From: Rostrohypoxylon terebratum
Taxonomy: Eukaryota; Ascomycota; Sordariomycetes; Xylariales; Hypoxylaceae
Direction: 5' to 3'
Length of the DNA stretch: 64,000 nt
NCBI GenBank assembly: GCA_022497145.1
Contig: MU385961.1
Span: 36,161 to 100,160 of the forward strand
The notes under the pieces are model-generated. The model ran no database searches. It saw only the letters and a program-made list of their open reading frames with translations, and was not told where the DNA came from. Both the position numbers and the translations under genes were made by a program. This document shows, piece by piece, positions 1 through 13,019 of this stretch. The first letter of the stretch is position 1; each line of letters starts with the position of its first letter.

Positions 1-1591
1 TGCTGCCATGGTATAAGTCCCCGTGAAATTACGGGCGTCTACTGACGAAATCTAACAGATGTGCCAATAAATGTCGGATCGATTTTGGAACGGCGACGTT
101 GCTGACGCCGGAGGTTAAATTCAAGTATCTCAAAGGTAGGCGATGACGGAAACCTCGGGGAGTAATTGCGACCGGTCAAAGAAACGCAAGAAGCACCAGG
201 TCCAAGAATGTATTGAAGTGGAGAGGAGAGAAAGGGTGCAATGATGAGAAATGAATAAAATTCATTCGCGGGAATTATTGCTTGTGAGACAAAGAATTGT
301 TGATGATATTCTGGAAATGGAAGCAGAGCAGGTGTATTTGTAGGATATAGAGGATATAGAGGATAGGATATAGGATATAGGCGTTCAGGTTCCGGGAATT
401 CTCGGTGGGGAGTTCGAGTCAGGTCAAGCGGGCAGCGGGCAGCGGGCAGCGGCTGAAACTGAGACAGATTGGAAGTACGTTGTAAGATAGGATGGGATGG
501 ATCCTGGCTTGGAATGACGAATGTCCGCCCTTGGAATGTTGCGACCGACTAGAACCGAAGCGGCAACAAGGGGATGGGGTTCATGGGATTCAAAAACAAC
601 AAATTTTGTCTACGTCCGATGCCAAAGATCAATATGATAAACCGAAACCGACGACGAGGGTCGATATGATATTCACAGCGATTCTTTTTTTAAAACAAAA
701 AAACCGTTAACCAGTTATCGTGCTCCAACCGAGGACGTATTCATCCCGAAGGGCGAGTGAGAAGAGAGAGTCCGAGCAGTCTAGGCCAGGGACTAACCAA
801 CCACCTTAAAGGCTTGATCCAGAAGCGGGAGTTGGGGTCGATCAAGCTGAAAGGGATTAAGAGTCGGATTAAAAAAACATAAAACCATGCAGGCTGCCGA
901 GTCGAGGGACCAACCGAAGAGGTTAACTGTAACTTTGATATTTCCAGTATCTCTTATGAAGTGAGATAAATCACTTTCAATCTGCCTAAAGCTGCGATTT
1001 GTTTAGAGTCGATACCGGTATTGCGCAAACAAGGGAAATATGTTGGCAATGTGGCAAAAAGTAAGAAGTGATGTATGTATGTGTGTATGTGTGTGTGTGA
1101 GAGAGAGGCAAAGAGAGAAAAGAGAAGGAATTTGAAATTCAAAGCGGATTAACAAAAAAAATACAAATTTGTTAATGCTAGATGGGGCAACGAAGCGAGA
1201 TGATGAGATAGGTAGGAGGTAAGGTAGGTTGAGGTAGGTTGGGATGCTTCGGCTTGTCAATGATCCTGACTTGCGATGGATCTACGGGCTAGATGGAATA
1301 GATTGATGGGGATGGATCCTAGTTCAAATCATGTATGTAAGTGTAAGTACAAGTGTAAGTGTAAGTGTAAGTGTGTCTGGTGTGCGTGATATGTATCTGT
1401 ATAATATTGGATGTATGTACGGTTTTAGTATGTAAGTATGTATAGAATGTATGTAATGTGAGTTTCAATGTTCTAATGTGCGAGAGTGTGTGTAATAATA
1501 GGGGAACATGTTGTACAATGCAGATGGAGATGGAGCCGTATGTACGTAGATATGTTCCATGTAGGTACACGATTTAATAAAAGATATTACA

Positions 1592-1625
1592 TTTGGTTTG
1601 GTTTGGTTTGGTTTGGTTTGGTTTT
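1592..1625 (+). repeat. TTTGG pentanucleotide microsatellite
   Basis: Six to seven tandem copies of TTTGG followed by a T run. No gene overlaps it. Confidence 0.9.
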
Positions 1626-4600
1626 TAGATATTTCGCCTCTTTTTTTTTCCCTAGAAGAGGGGGGAAAACCCCAAAACAAATAATAAATGAATAAATATA
1701 AAAAAAGACAGAGAAAAATATATAATAAGCCGTAATGCCGTAAAAATTTGTACCTCATTCCCTTCTGACAAGGGACATTAAGGACATTGGAGGAGACAGT
1801 TGACACTTGGGAAAGGCTTGGCAGTATGAAAATATGCACGAATGAAGAGCTATACGAAGTGTCTGCGTGTGTGTGTGCCTGGTAAAGTGGATAGAGAGGA
1901 ACAGACGTACAGAAGTGGATATCTGATGTGGTTATTATCGCGACGCTTCATTTGTTAGAGTCGTCAGAACCTTGGAATGTCCATCAAGTCGGTCATAACG
2001 GCGCGCTAGTGAGGTCATCGAACGGCAAAGCGACGTCTTTAGCTGTGTAGTAGTGTAGTAGTATCGCTTTCGTAGTCATGTCTCTCTCTATATCCCCCCT
2101 CCCCTCTCTTTCCCCTTTCGCGACTAGGAGGAGACGGCTGAATATTAGGTACCCAGACAGCCCAGGTCACCTATAAGGGACCTATGAGAGACCTATAAGG
2201 GGAACTTGGGAAGTAGGAGTGGGAGTGGGAGTGGGATAGAAGTGGATGATTCGGACAACGGTAACACCGAGGTTCCAGCTAATATCGCCCAATATCAAAG
2301 TAATCCAATAGCAACGGTAAAATAAAACAAATAAAACAAACAAAAAAACACCAACACTAAATCAGGATGCGACGGGAAGATAACAGGGTTTTTAATTCTT
2401 CGAAAAACGTAAATGTCCAAGGTCAGGTCAGGCCAAACTAGATTAAGGTCAAGGTCAAGGTCAAGGTCAAGACTCAAGACTCAAGACTCAAGGTTAATAG
2501 ATGTGAATGTCGAGAGTTCCGGACTTGCTTGTGGAGTATTTCCACAGCACAGATATCAAGTTACGAAAAAATACTAATGAATTATTGAACCTTAGAGCAT
2601 AAGAACTTCGAACAAGGGGAGTCTTTTTTTCTTTTTCTTCGGTGGTGGGATGAAGAAGAGGGGCAAAACGACGAGAGCGAAGAGAAAAAAAAAGGGGACA
2701 GAGGGGTTTTGCGTAGCGAGCTTATTATTTTACTGTTGGTGCGAGGGGCTGGACAAGCAACTTTTACAGGGCACCTGGGCAACTTCCCTGCGTAGAAGCA
2801 ATAACCCAAGTGGATGTAGGCAGGCATGGCAGGAGTATGGGAGTATGGATGTACGGATGTACCGTGTACAAATGTCTCGTCTCCATACTGCTCCGGTACC
2901 TGTTCTTTCCCATCGCACTAAGGAAGTCGGGGCAAGGACAGGTTCACAAAAGGTACCCTGCCAGCCCTGCCCTGGAGCCCTGAGAATAAGACATGGGAGG
3001 CAAGTTGTAACAACAAACTGACAGGGGTTCGTTAATTCTATAAAAAAAACAACCTCAGATGTCGCAATCTGATTGGCTAAACTTTTAGCGTATCCTTGCA
3101 TTCCAGGGAAACAGGTCCCGGATTCGGGTAACGATGAGAAGGAAGTAATCATGGGATCAAATTTGAAAGTTCCTAATCTGCCAATCTGCCAATCTGCCAA
3201 TCCGCCAATCTTCAATCTCCCCTACTACGTACTACATACAATACCAACCTTATACAGCCATAATAAAGATCACACACATCATTCAACAAATGCACATTAT
3301 CTCGTTGCCCCGACTATTCGACATTACAGCATACAATCAATCATCACACGCGATACACATTTAGGACCTACATGATTGATCGCGACCCAAGTCGCCCAAC
3401 ATGTTAATGCTATGTTGACCATATTAGTTGCATCAACTAGTATAAGAGCCCTGGCACGAACGCCTCAGCTCGCGAGGCACAGCAAGGCACAGGAACTTGG
3501 AAAATCTCCATCTCGACTATATCCACTAGCCCCATGCACTTCATCGGCATTAGTATTGCCGTCGTAAGGGACGAGGTGGGAAAAGAAAAGAAAAAGGCCT
3601 CTCTTATCATACCTTCGTATCGTCCCTGGAGGTCCCGAACATTCGTCACCTCCGTGGCAGCGTGGTCGTGTGGATGCTGTGCCACGAAATTCATGGATGT
3701 CTGTCTGACTTGCTTACCTAGCTGCCTACATGTAGATATGTAGGCATGTAGGCATGTAGGTATATGACTTATAGCTTTAAATCCTGTCCTCCGATCTCCT
3801 GGGATTGTCACCAAGCACGACCTAGGACAAGTGTGCTCCTCTTCGGTACTTGCAGAAAATGTCTGGACCTGATCGATTTCTACGGCAATCCGTCAATCCA
3901 TCGTCTGTCAAAGCCTCTCACAAGCCTAGCTGAAATCCCGATCTTGGCTCTCCTTGCGAAACTGGCAAGAAAGTAAGCTTGTTTAGAACCGCGCGAATAT
4001 GGTTCCGCAGGTACCGAATACCAATACCAGACGCCAGAGGACAGATACATATCTAGATATTCGCTCGCTCGAGCCTTTGCAATGTGATTAGATATTCAGG
4101 TATTTGTTCGGTTTCTTTTCTCTTCTCCCTTCATTCCCTCAACACCCCCTTCTTTCCCGGTGCACAATGGCCAATTTCAGTTTGTATCTGTCTTCTTCTT
4201 CATTGACGAACCCATAAACCTATCGGTGCGACGGACGGCCTCACTTTTTGAAGGACAATTTAATTCTAGAAGGGAATATGCATTTTTTTGATATCTTCTG
4301 TTTACCCACCGGATCTCTGCAACCCTGAGGAGAGGGCTACTGTCTACTAAACCTCATTAAGTTATGATCTGCATTATATCGGTGGCTCTCTGACGCAACG
4401 CCTGCCTTTCCAGTAACTATATTCGACGTCTATCATTAAGCTTTTATTGCCGGGGAGGTTATCCCATCATCCCAATGGGCGGACAACGAGCGCGTGTTGA
4501 CTCGCTTGATGTTTGAGAGCTTATCTTGTGCCTGTATTCCAGAGCACCAGAGCACCAGGACACCAAAAACACCAGGAAGGATCTCATCCTATCAAATTCC

Positions 4601-5759
4601 ATCGTGTCATCGGGGATATCGTGTAAAGATCCCCTTGAGTTCCGGAGATCTTACTGGTTTCGCCTCACTCATGCCAGTTCATCACATCTACACATCTACA
4701 CATCTAGGCTACCAGGTCGTTTGGAAATACACAGGTCAGCGTCCAGCTGATAGTTGCTACGTACACTGTAGCAACCGTAACACTCTCTTCTCCCTCTTCT
4801 TCTTCTTCTATGGTACCTCACACGCACATTACCAATTCCACGCTACCCAGCCTATCTGAACGTCTGGATACCCTCCATCAGCTTTTTTCTCCACTCACCT
4901 TTCGCTTCACTCGGAGCCTTTTCCCCTCCCTTGCCTGGCCTGCCTGCCTACACATGCGGGAACACTTTTTTTGATGCACTGATCGAAACTTTGGACCAGC
5001 TTTCGGTTCTGTGGCTTTTACTTTGCCAGATACGCGAACATGCCATCAGACCCTCACCGCTTGCCCTACGAAACACAGGACATGTGTGCGACGTATGTGC
5101 GGTGTTCCCATCATCCATTATCGTGGTTCTTGTACCTGATGATCCACCGCCTAGCTACCACGTATGCAGTAGTATTATCTGCATTAGTCATAACACACCC
5201 AAGTCCGCCCTGCCTGCCTACCTACTGTTGTTGTAAGACCCGTAAGACCTGCAAGGCGTCTTAAATTCTTAGCCAGCTAGCATTATCCATATCTACTGAG
5301 GCTGTGGTCGTTGGCAGACCTGGTAGGTATCTACAACTCACGGACCGAACAAAGATTGGACTAGTTGGTGCGACACCCGAGATGAGTCTCTGAAGTTTCA
5401 TGTATACCATGTATACCATGTATACCATACCATGTATAACACTGCAACATGAGGAAACTTTCCAGAAGTAGACATAGAAGTCTAGTCTAAGACCCTTACC
5501 CACCGACACATGAACACATCGACCGCATTCTAACCTGCCCACCGTAAGCATGCTAGTCAGACAGTCCTGACAATGTGTCACGGAGTACGACGAGCAATCG
5601 ATTCATGCCTCCAAGACGATAAAAGCTCACATTGCTGAAATCCGGATACCTCGACGGCCTAAAAGGGAAACGTGTCAGCGAGAGCGATAAAAAGTGATAA
5701 AAAAGCAAAAAGACCAAAAGCGGCGTCCAGACTTCTTGAGTCCGACCCTCCCCCTGTCC

Positions 5760-5760
<1 letters not shown>

Positions 5761-5795
<35 letters not shown>
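5761..5795 (+). repeat. CTGTCTC 7-nt tandem repeat, five copies
   Basis: Five perfect tandem copies of the heptamer CTGTCTC lie in noncoding, pyrimidine-rich sequence. Confidence 0.9.
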
Positions 5796-5797
<2 letters not shown>

Positions 5798-7952
5798 TAG
5801 CCGTCCAGTCTCTCATCCTCCTGTGCTCCTCCTCCTAGCCCTGCCGCTGCATATTAGCATGTACTATACCATGTACATAGTATGTACTATGTACATACCT
5901 AGTCAGTCCTCCCAGCCTATCCTAGTCGTGTTAATGCAAGGTCTTCCCCCTCTTCTCCCCCTCCCCCTCCCCCGCCTGATCTGACGCAACGCTATCGCTT
6001 ATCGATACGCCCTACCAGGAGACGAGATGGTCAGTGATGGATGCAAGTGGCGTCATATTGCTAATATCGATTTAACAGCGAGCTATATTACATGCTGCTA
6101 ATTGTCTCCAGGTATCGCGCATCTGCAGATTACTTCCCGAATTCTGCCTAAGGCGACTGCCATGTTGGGGTATTTGCAGGATGCAAAATTAACTCAAGCA
6201 GGGCTACATACATATCAGATGACTGCTCTGACCCAAGTCCAGGCCGTTATCGCCGGTCACCTTAGTCGTGCGTAAGCAGTCAGCATGAATGTACAGTGCA
6301 GTACATGCATACCTTAGTACCTACCTCCTACATACCTTCATACCTACATACCTACATACCTTAGGTAGATAGATAGGTACTTACCTACTTCGTTCCGTAC
6401 CTGGCGAACAAGTTCCCCTCGATCCGAGAGATCCTGCCAAGGTACAGGGCTGAAGTGAAACGTGGTTTACGACGACCTTACGTGTTTGTGTGCGCGCTAG
6501 CATCGAGACGACTCAACAGATATCGATAGCTAAAAGCTAGACTGCCGAAATACCGAGAAGTGGTGAACGATGGGATAAGTTGGAATGAGAGGAATGAGAT
6601 ACTCTACTCATAACGCCGCAATACGAGACTTACCAGCCTGGACTACATACCTAGTAGGGGGTGTCGGGATTGACTTTGGACTTTGGACTTTGGGGAATCC
6701 GAACTATTCATGGATCGATCAGCCAGCCGTTTTGATGTAACGCCCCGGCGATTCGGGTCGTTCCTTGAGCCACAGGGGCATATATTTGAACCACCCATCA
6801 TGATAGCCCTCGGACGCCGTGGAAGACAGGGAGGAGGATTGGAAAGCATGGGAGACATGGGATTATCCGGTAAGCAGAGCTAGGTGTACCTAGTAGCTTA
6901 CCAGGTATGTGTATGTACCTTTGTACGTCGGGTACATACGTGACGAGTTGGTCAACCGTCAACCAACCCCATGCTTACAACCTTATCCTGTATATCTGCC
7001 CATGTATGTTCATCTACGTATGTATGTACTATAGTAGGTATGTAGTTATAGTAGGTAAATAAGTATCCATGGATGTATAATATACTAGGTAATCAATATG
7101 TATGTAGGATGCCATACCCTATGTACCATACCATACCATACCATGTCATCCATATCATTAGGTCGTTACAGTCTTACGCTGGTATTTCTAATAAAATAGA
7201 CCTGCAGGATGCAAGGCACAGTACATCGGCAGGTAACTAAATACCGACCACAACCACTACCACTACCACTACCAGCCCTCCAGGGCTAGGAGATAATGTT
7301 GTTGACCTTGCCTTGAACCAGGTACCTAGGTCTGTCTGGTCTGTCTGCCTAGTCCATCTGCAGATGTTTCCAATTCATCGTATCTGCGCACTCGCCTCCC
7401 ACTTTACCCGCAGGCGGTTATCACCGGGAAGTTCACCTAGGCACTCCCGTCCGTCGCCCCACTTATTACCTAGCGAACCCCTCAAGCTACCAGGCTGCTC
7501 AAGCCCCTCAAGCCCCTCAGGTCCGAACCCCTCCCTTATCGGTTGCCGTTGTCCTTATCGCGTGTTGGCGTCTAGGGAAAACTACCCTACTTTTGTCAAC
7601 GCTACATTTTTAGTTAAACGATCAATTTATGGTTTAATTTTATTAAACGTTTAAGCTCATTTTAATATTAAATATTCATAATCGTTAAGATTTAAACCAA
7701 ACGTTTAGAAACAGCTTTAAGTATTTAGAAACGGCTTGAAGCATTTAGGAATAGCCTTAAAGGTATGTGTAACCTTTCCAGCTTTTGATTTAGGTGTGTG
7801 TAATGTTCTTGGTACATTGGTTTTGGTCTATTCTAGCTGTTTTTGGACCTTAAGAGCCACTTTTGAAGTTGTATAAGACCTACCTACCTTCCCACCTTTC
7901 TTCTTCAACTTCAAATCTTCAAAGTTTCGAAGATTTACCTACCTACAGGACT

Positions 7953-7979
7953 ATCTCCAGGATCTCCAGGATCTCCAGG
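7953..7979 (+). repeat. ATCTCCAGG tandem repeat, three copies
   Basis: Three perfect copies of a 9-mer lie inside the AT-rich island. Confidence 0.9.
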
Positions 7980-8044
7980 AACCCAAGACCGTTACTGGCC
8001 AGCACTTGAGGCTCAACCGCGCAACAGCAGCTCTTGGTAGGTGT

Positions 8045-8095
8045 TGTAGACCTGTAGACCTGTAGACCGTAGACCGTAGACCGTAGACCGTAGAT
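8045..8095 (+). repeat. GTAGACC(T) tandem repeat
   Basis: About seven copies of GTAGACC. The first copies carry an extra T; later ones are GTAGACC without it. The tract runs directly into an 11-bp inverted repeat. Confidence 0.85.
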
Positions 8096-8119
8096 GGCCT
8101 CACTTTCAAAAGTGAGGCC
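8096..8119. repeat. Perfect 11-bp inverted repeat (short hairpin)
   Basis: The arms GGCCTCACTTT (8096-8106) and AAAGTGAGGCC (8109-8119) are perfect reverse complements with a 2-nt spacer. No T run follows, so it is not a terminator-like structure. Confidence 0.85.
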
Positions 8120-8395
8120 AGCGAGAAGATTCTTCCTACCTGAAACCTGCAATTTACCAGCTTTTGCCAGCACTCCACCTACTACTGCAGCTTCCCGTCA
8201 GGTACTTCTAGGCCTTTTCTTAGATGTTTAGAAGTCATTCCAAACGTTTGGAAATTCTAAACGTTTAAGACGAGGTCTAATATAAATAAAAATTTTAAAC
8301 GTTTATTTGCATAAATATGTACTCGAGAGTTTCTTTTTATCTAAACGTTTATTTTATTTAATGATAAATTTATAGTAAATTAACCGTTAATTGCA

Positions 8396-11300
8396 CCCAG
8401 CGGATCTTAGTACGGGTGTTGATCCCGATCGGGAACTTTGAATCTTTGGCGCCATCCTTGCGGCTGCCTTGTAAATTGTAATTCTGTAAGTAGCCCGGAC
8501 TGTATTTTTTCCAATAATTAATTAGGCCTCGCTAGCCAGGAACTCAGAACTTAAGAGCGGCCTTGACAGCAACCTGGGAAGTCAAAAGTCATCTCCAGGG
8601 CTGGGCAAAAAGTCAAATAGTTAAATAGTCCAAAACCATGAGCTTCACCTTCCTTCCTATTTGCCGATTTATGTCGCCTGTTAAGCCTAAGAAACCTTAC
8701 CTGCCTTACGTCTTACTCTAATATTAAGGTTAAGTTTTGGAGCAATGCCCTGTCAGTCTGTCAAGTTCAGGTTGAATAGTGATTTCCTTCTAATAATTTT
8801 TTATATATATACTTTTTTTTATATTACTTACTTTAACTTATTTTTCCTCCTCTTTGACCGCCACTTGGAGAAGATGACTCAAAGCAGCCATCATCATTGT
8901 GCCCTTGTTTCCTCGTTCCCTTTTTTTACTTTTCGCAGCTTTTTTTGGCTATTGCAACATTGTAACCTCATCCTACTCATCCCGAGATTCGCACTACGCC
9001 CGACGTGTGCCTGACTCTGATGCTAGCAATGGTAGTGTAGTAGTTGGAAGTAAGTAAGTAATTAAAAGTGTCCGCGCGACGTCTCCTAAAATCTCCTAAA
9101 CCTTGGGACAGCCACAAAATCTGGCTGGCACCTTTCGCCCAACTCTATCGAGGTCCAACAATCGAACTATACTATACTACTATCACCACTTCCACTACTA
9201 CCTCAACTAGTCCCCGTCGTCCTTGCGCTGTCCAACATATCCACATCCACAACCACATCCGCATCTACGCCCAGCGATATCCACACCATGACAAGTTCGC
9301 CCCGCGACTAGGTACGACTATTTACCCCGTTTCGAGCTTACGCTTAACAAGGTTACTTACTTGCTTCCTTACTCGTGGCTCGCGTCAACAACGCCATTGC
9401 GGAACCTCCGTGCGCCGCCAGCAGCACAACACATCACTAGGGCGTTTGTGGTTTATGGTCTCGGTACCGTACCGAAAAAAACAATCAACCTCGAGCAAAA
9501 CGGCCTCCTGGAAACCCGTTTCTCCTTTCTCCTTTCTCCCGTACGTGCCTTGCTTGGTAGGTAGATAGGTAAGTAGGTATCCGTATGTATGTCCGTAGAT
9601 GACTTGCTACCACTGCTGCTGCTGCTGCTGCTGCTGCTGTGCGATCTAGCTCGTCGGTTGGTATGATGCCGTCCCGCCAATGGGTAAGCGGGACGGCGCT
9701 TCGGTGGCGTAGGTAGCACGGTAGGTAGCGTGGTCCGCATGCAAGTGCTGGGTTCTGCATCCTGATCGGCGACCAATGCGATCGATGCTACCGTGCGCCC
9801 GACGCCTATCAGCGCGCGTCTCACTCTGTCTCGAGTGCCCTATTTGCTTTGTCATGTACGTGCTACGTACTAGGTAAGCAATGCAATGTACGTATGTACG
9901 TATATGTGGGATAGGTTGGACAGGTACTAGGTAGGTATCGCTGCCTTCTTTCCAGGTTTTGCCCGTCCTGCGATTGTCGCAAGCTGCTTCGGCCGAGTGC
10001 GAGATGATGGAAGAAGTGGAGGTGCGATGGGCCGCGCGAAGCAAACCCGGGACGGAGCGGTGCCGGCGCGGGACCCTGTCATGCGTGCCTAGCATCCATA
10101 CGTTATATATATACTACCTATATACCACTACGCATGCCACTACATATACCACTACATATACCACAATATACTCCAGATATTGCAGATACGCAGCATACCT
10201 ACAATGTACATATTATATACGTACATAACCTGTCCTGTCTTACCCAGCATGTGATCAGGGATCGTAGAGACGTACCTAGATTTTGCCCAAGCGTATGGCA
10301 TGGCATGTACAAGTGCTCAATAGGTAGGTGGTAGGGTACCAATGCCCCGTCGGTATGGTTACCTCGCCATTTATATATATAGCCCAGCGCCCGGGTTTCA
10401 GATGCGACGTCGAATGGTTACGGCCGGCGCCTCTCCGGGGCCTTTTTTTTTGAGCTTTCTCCCCCTTCGTAGCCTCACCCCGATGGAGGCTGCGCGCCGT
10501 CAGTGGTCGGATGGGGTGGAATTGAGGGTATCGTGTTACTGTGGCTTGTGAGTGTTTGTTCCCAACTTCTGGGGTTTGCTGTGCCTGCTTAGGTGCTGGT
10601 AGGTCACATCTTAGAAGATGGGTTCTTGTTACCAAATAGGGGCATCGGAGGCTGTGGCATGGGGAGTCGTTCATACGCCGGCGTTACCTATCCTTGACTG
10701 AAATAAATGTCATGAAAAAATCCCTTTGTTAGTCTCCTTGGAAACTTTTGAGCGTAGTATTCGGAATGTTAGACTGCCGACGAATCGTGCAGGACGATGC
10801 ATTTGATTCTGCATGATCTTCAGCCAACATGATTATATTGCCCACCTGTACAGGTCGGTACCTACATTACGATGAAAATAGAAAATGGAAATACACCTAC
10901 CTAGGTAGGTACCTATGCCTGCCTGCCTGTTCATACAATACAGGAAGCCATAGTCTAACCCCCGATTTTTCAGGGGCGAAATCACCTCGCAGTGGCGTCT
11001 GGGCAGGTATTTAATTTGCTACACCTTGAGCTATTGCCATGAAGTTCTCAGGAGCCCAACTAAATCCAGGGAACCTCATCTTATGCCCTCCCAAGAATGA
11101 CATATCGATCAAGACACGCTAAAGTCCTAACAGAAGCTTCACCATTCCCCATCCTTCCGACGAGTCAAGTACCGTGCCTCGGTCTACCGGCAGCAGGCTG
11201 ACGATCGCCGGGATCTCGCCAGAGGCATGGCTGGTTGGTTTTCACTTTAACGGTCGTGCGATATCCGCAAGGCTCAGTATCTTCGTTCGTTGAAACTTGA

Positions 11301-13019
11301 ATACCTAGCTGGTGGATCTCCTGTGCGAGTCCGGAGAGGGCAGCGTCCTTGGGTAAGCGTTGAGGGGGTCCCGTAAAAGCGGTTCTAATGATACGAGCAG
11401 GAAAGTGCCATCGGCGAACTGGAATAGGGGTCTCTTAGCCAACACTGCTTCCTGTCTGTGATGTCTAGAGCACTTGCATCCACGGCGATGTTAGAATCCT
11501 ACATAGCATCGCTTCCGGAGGTGTCGTCGTTGATTAGGTACGGGCTGAATGGCCTTGTTCGACACAACCACAACTTCGGAAGCCCTGTATACGGCACTCG
11601 TGATCTTTGGAGCATTTTCTCGGTCATCGTGGAGATTTGGGACGCACAAGGAAACTATCTGGAAACAACAAGTGTCGACTAACGAGGAGGCAAAGGCCGC
11701 CACCTTCCACGCTTGCCATTTGGGTAATCCTGCCTCCATGTTACTACCTAGGCTGTCGGCTTTGATATGGGATATCGCTATATACAATTGTTCGGATGCT
11801 CATTCGACATCTTGGTTGTATAACGAACAAGTACCTACACCCCTGGACATGATGTTGGGTTTGATATGCGACAGGGTCGATCTTCTTTAATTCGCATGAT
11901 GACGCTGAGAACTCTCGATGAATCTGCTTCGTTAGGACCGGTTCAAGCCTCACTATATATCGAGATGAGTTGGGATATAGTCGAGGAGAAAGGGACACCA
12001 TCCGTTGGCGTAAGCATCAGCTAAGATACAATCATTGTGAATCAAAATTTCAGCTGAAGCTTCTCGCGGGCGGCCTGTCCTCATCTGGACACAGGCATTC
12101 GCGCGCAATCGTAAGCGATTCTACAATGTATCCTAGCATAGGTAGGTACAAAACATCGCACCGATATTACCACGTTCAACTTCCTCGTACTTGAACGCCA
12201 CGCCTTCAGTCATCAAGACACTGTCGAGCTTGCCCCTCTCATTTGAGAGCTTCACAGACTCCGCCCTTCCAACTCGACAGCAGCTGGGACACGCTTTTTA
12301 GGCTCAGAACCCGTTGGCCGTCATCCGTGCCTAGATTTCAGTAGAGCTTCTTCAGACACGGAGATTCCCAACGCGGCCTCGATCAGTCCCAAGGAGAACC
12401 GACTTTGGAGGATAGCGGCGTGTTCGCGATTGAATTCGGGAGGCATATCGATCCTACGAACTCGGCAAGACTCTGAAAGTGGCCCGGGTGTGCCCATTAT
12501 GTCGGAAGCCAAGTCATGATGCGTCTCGAAATATGGATGATATTTTGTTGGATATGAAACTCAGGATGAATGGATAACCGAGTTTTCGGTACGAAACTTG
12601 AAACTTGAAGAGCAAAATAGCGGCCAGAGCATCCTGGCCCGGAGTCGAGTTTCAGGGGGCAGCACTTTCCCTTCCGTGACTGGGCAACATCTATCTGGTC
12701 GTTTACCGTGGTCGTAGATTCATTATATAAGCGTATAAACATGGCAGGATCGTCCTAACGGTGATTCCGCTGCCTGGCCTTATTAGCGTGTTCTCAAAAC
12801 GATGGTCAATTACAAAGACAGCCTTTATGATTCTTCATTTTCCACCCCTGAAAAGGTTTACGCATCAAGCACAGAAAGTGTTAGAAGCCTACCTAGACAA
12901 CACTTACACGGTGATTGCCACACTTGGAGAAAGACTGAAACAAGAACACCTCCGAGAGTCGGGCACTTGTGCATTGTAGCCCGTGACCACTCGGAGCCTT
13001 TCGCTTATAATTAGGTATT
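8396..13019. other. Gene-poor stretch with short unclear ORFs
   Basis: No convincing gene. A (CTG)9 tract lies at 9613-9639, and TATACCAC/TAGGTA tracts lie near 10100-10230 and 10890-10930. A 113-codon plus-strand frame ending at 11890 and a 74-codon overlapping frame ending at 11682 have somewhat protein-like composition, but no domain, splice structure or start context that I can defend. Confidence 0.5.
9613..9639 (+). repeat. (CTG)9 trinucleotide repeat
   Basis: Nine perfect CTG units. The six frames around it show no gene that would make it a coding homopolymer. Confidence 0.9.

Larger units (their letters stand above)
1..7600. other. Gene-poor, microsatellite-rich stretch
   Basis: I see no supportable gene here. 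Open frames are short, without recognisable domains, and often built from simple repeats. Tandem tracts include GGATATA-type units near 340-380, GGGCAGC near 428-452, TTTGG at 1592-1625, GTCAAG and ACTCAAG units near 2440-2492, five CTGTCTC copies at 5761-5795, CCATGTATA units near 5398-5437, and TACCTA/TAGGTA tracts near 6300-6390 and 7010-7140. Pyrimidine-rich and polyA-rich patches could be untranslated regions of a gene beyond the left edge, but nothing proves it. Confidence 0.6.
7608..8395. repeat. AT-rich island with six AAACGTTT palindromes; possible MITE-like element
   Basis: This interval is visibly more AT-rich than its surroundings at both ends. It carries the 8-bp palindrome AAACGTTT at 7645-7652, 7699-7706, 8242-8249, 8259-8266, 8297-8304 and 8343-8350. 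The two ends look like imperfect inverted copies: an ATTTATNGTTTAAT-like stretch leading to AAACGTTTA on the left, and its approximate reverse complement on the right. Between them sit tandem ATCTCCAGG and GTAGACC units and a perfect short hairpin. No transposase frame is seen, so a non-autonomous element or solo-LTR-like remnant is an inference. Confidence 0.4.

Noticed and set aside
8096..8119. Hairpin read as a transcription terminator
   Set aside because: Intrinsic terminators of the bacterial type are not expected in a fungal nuclear genome and no T run follows.
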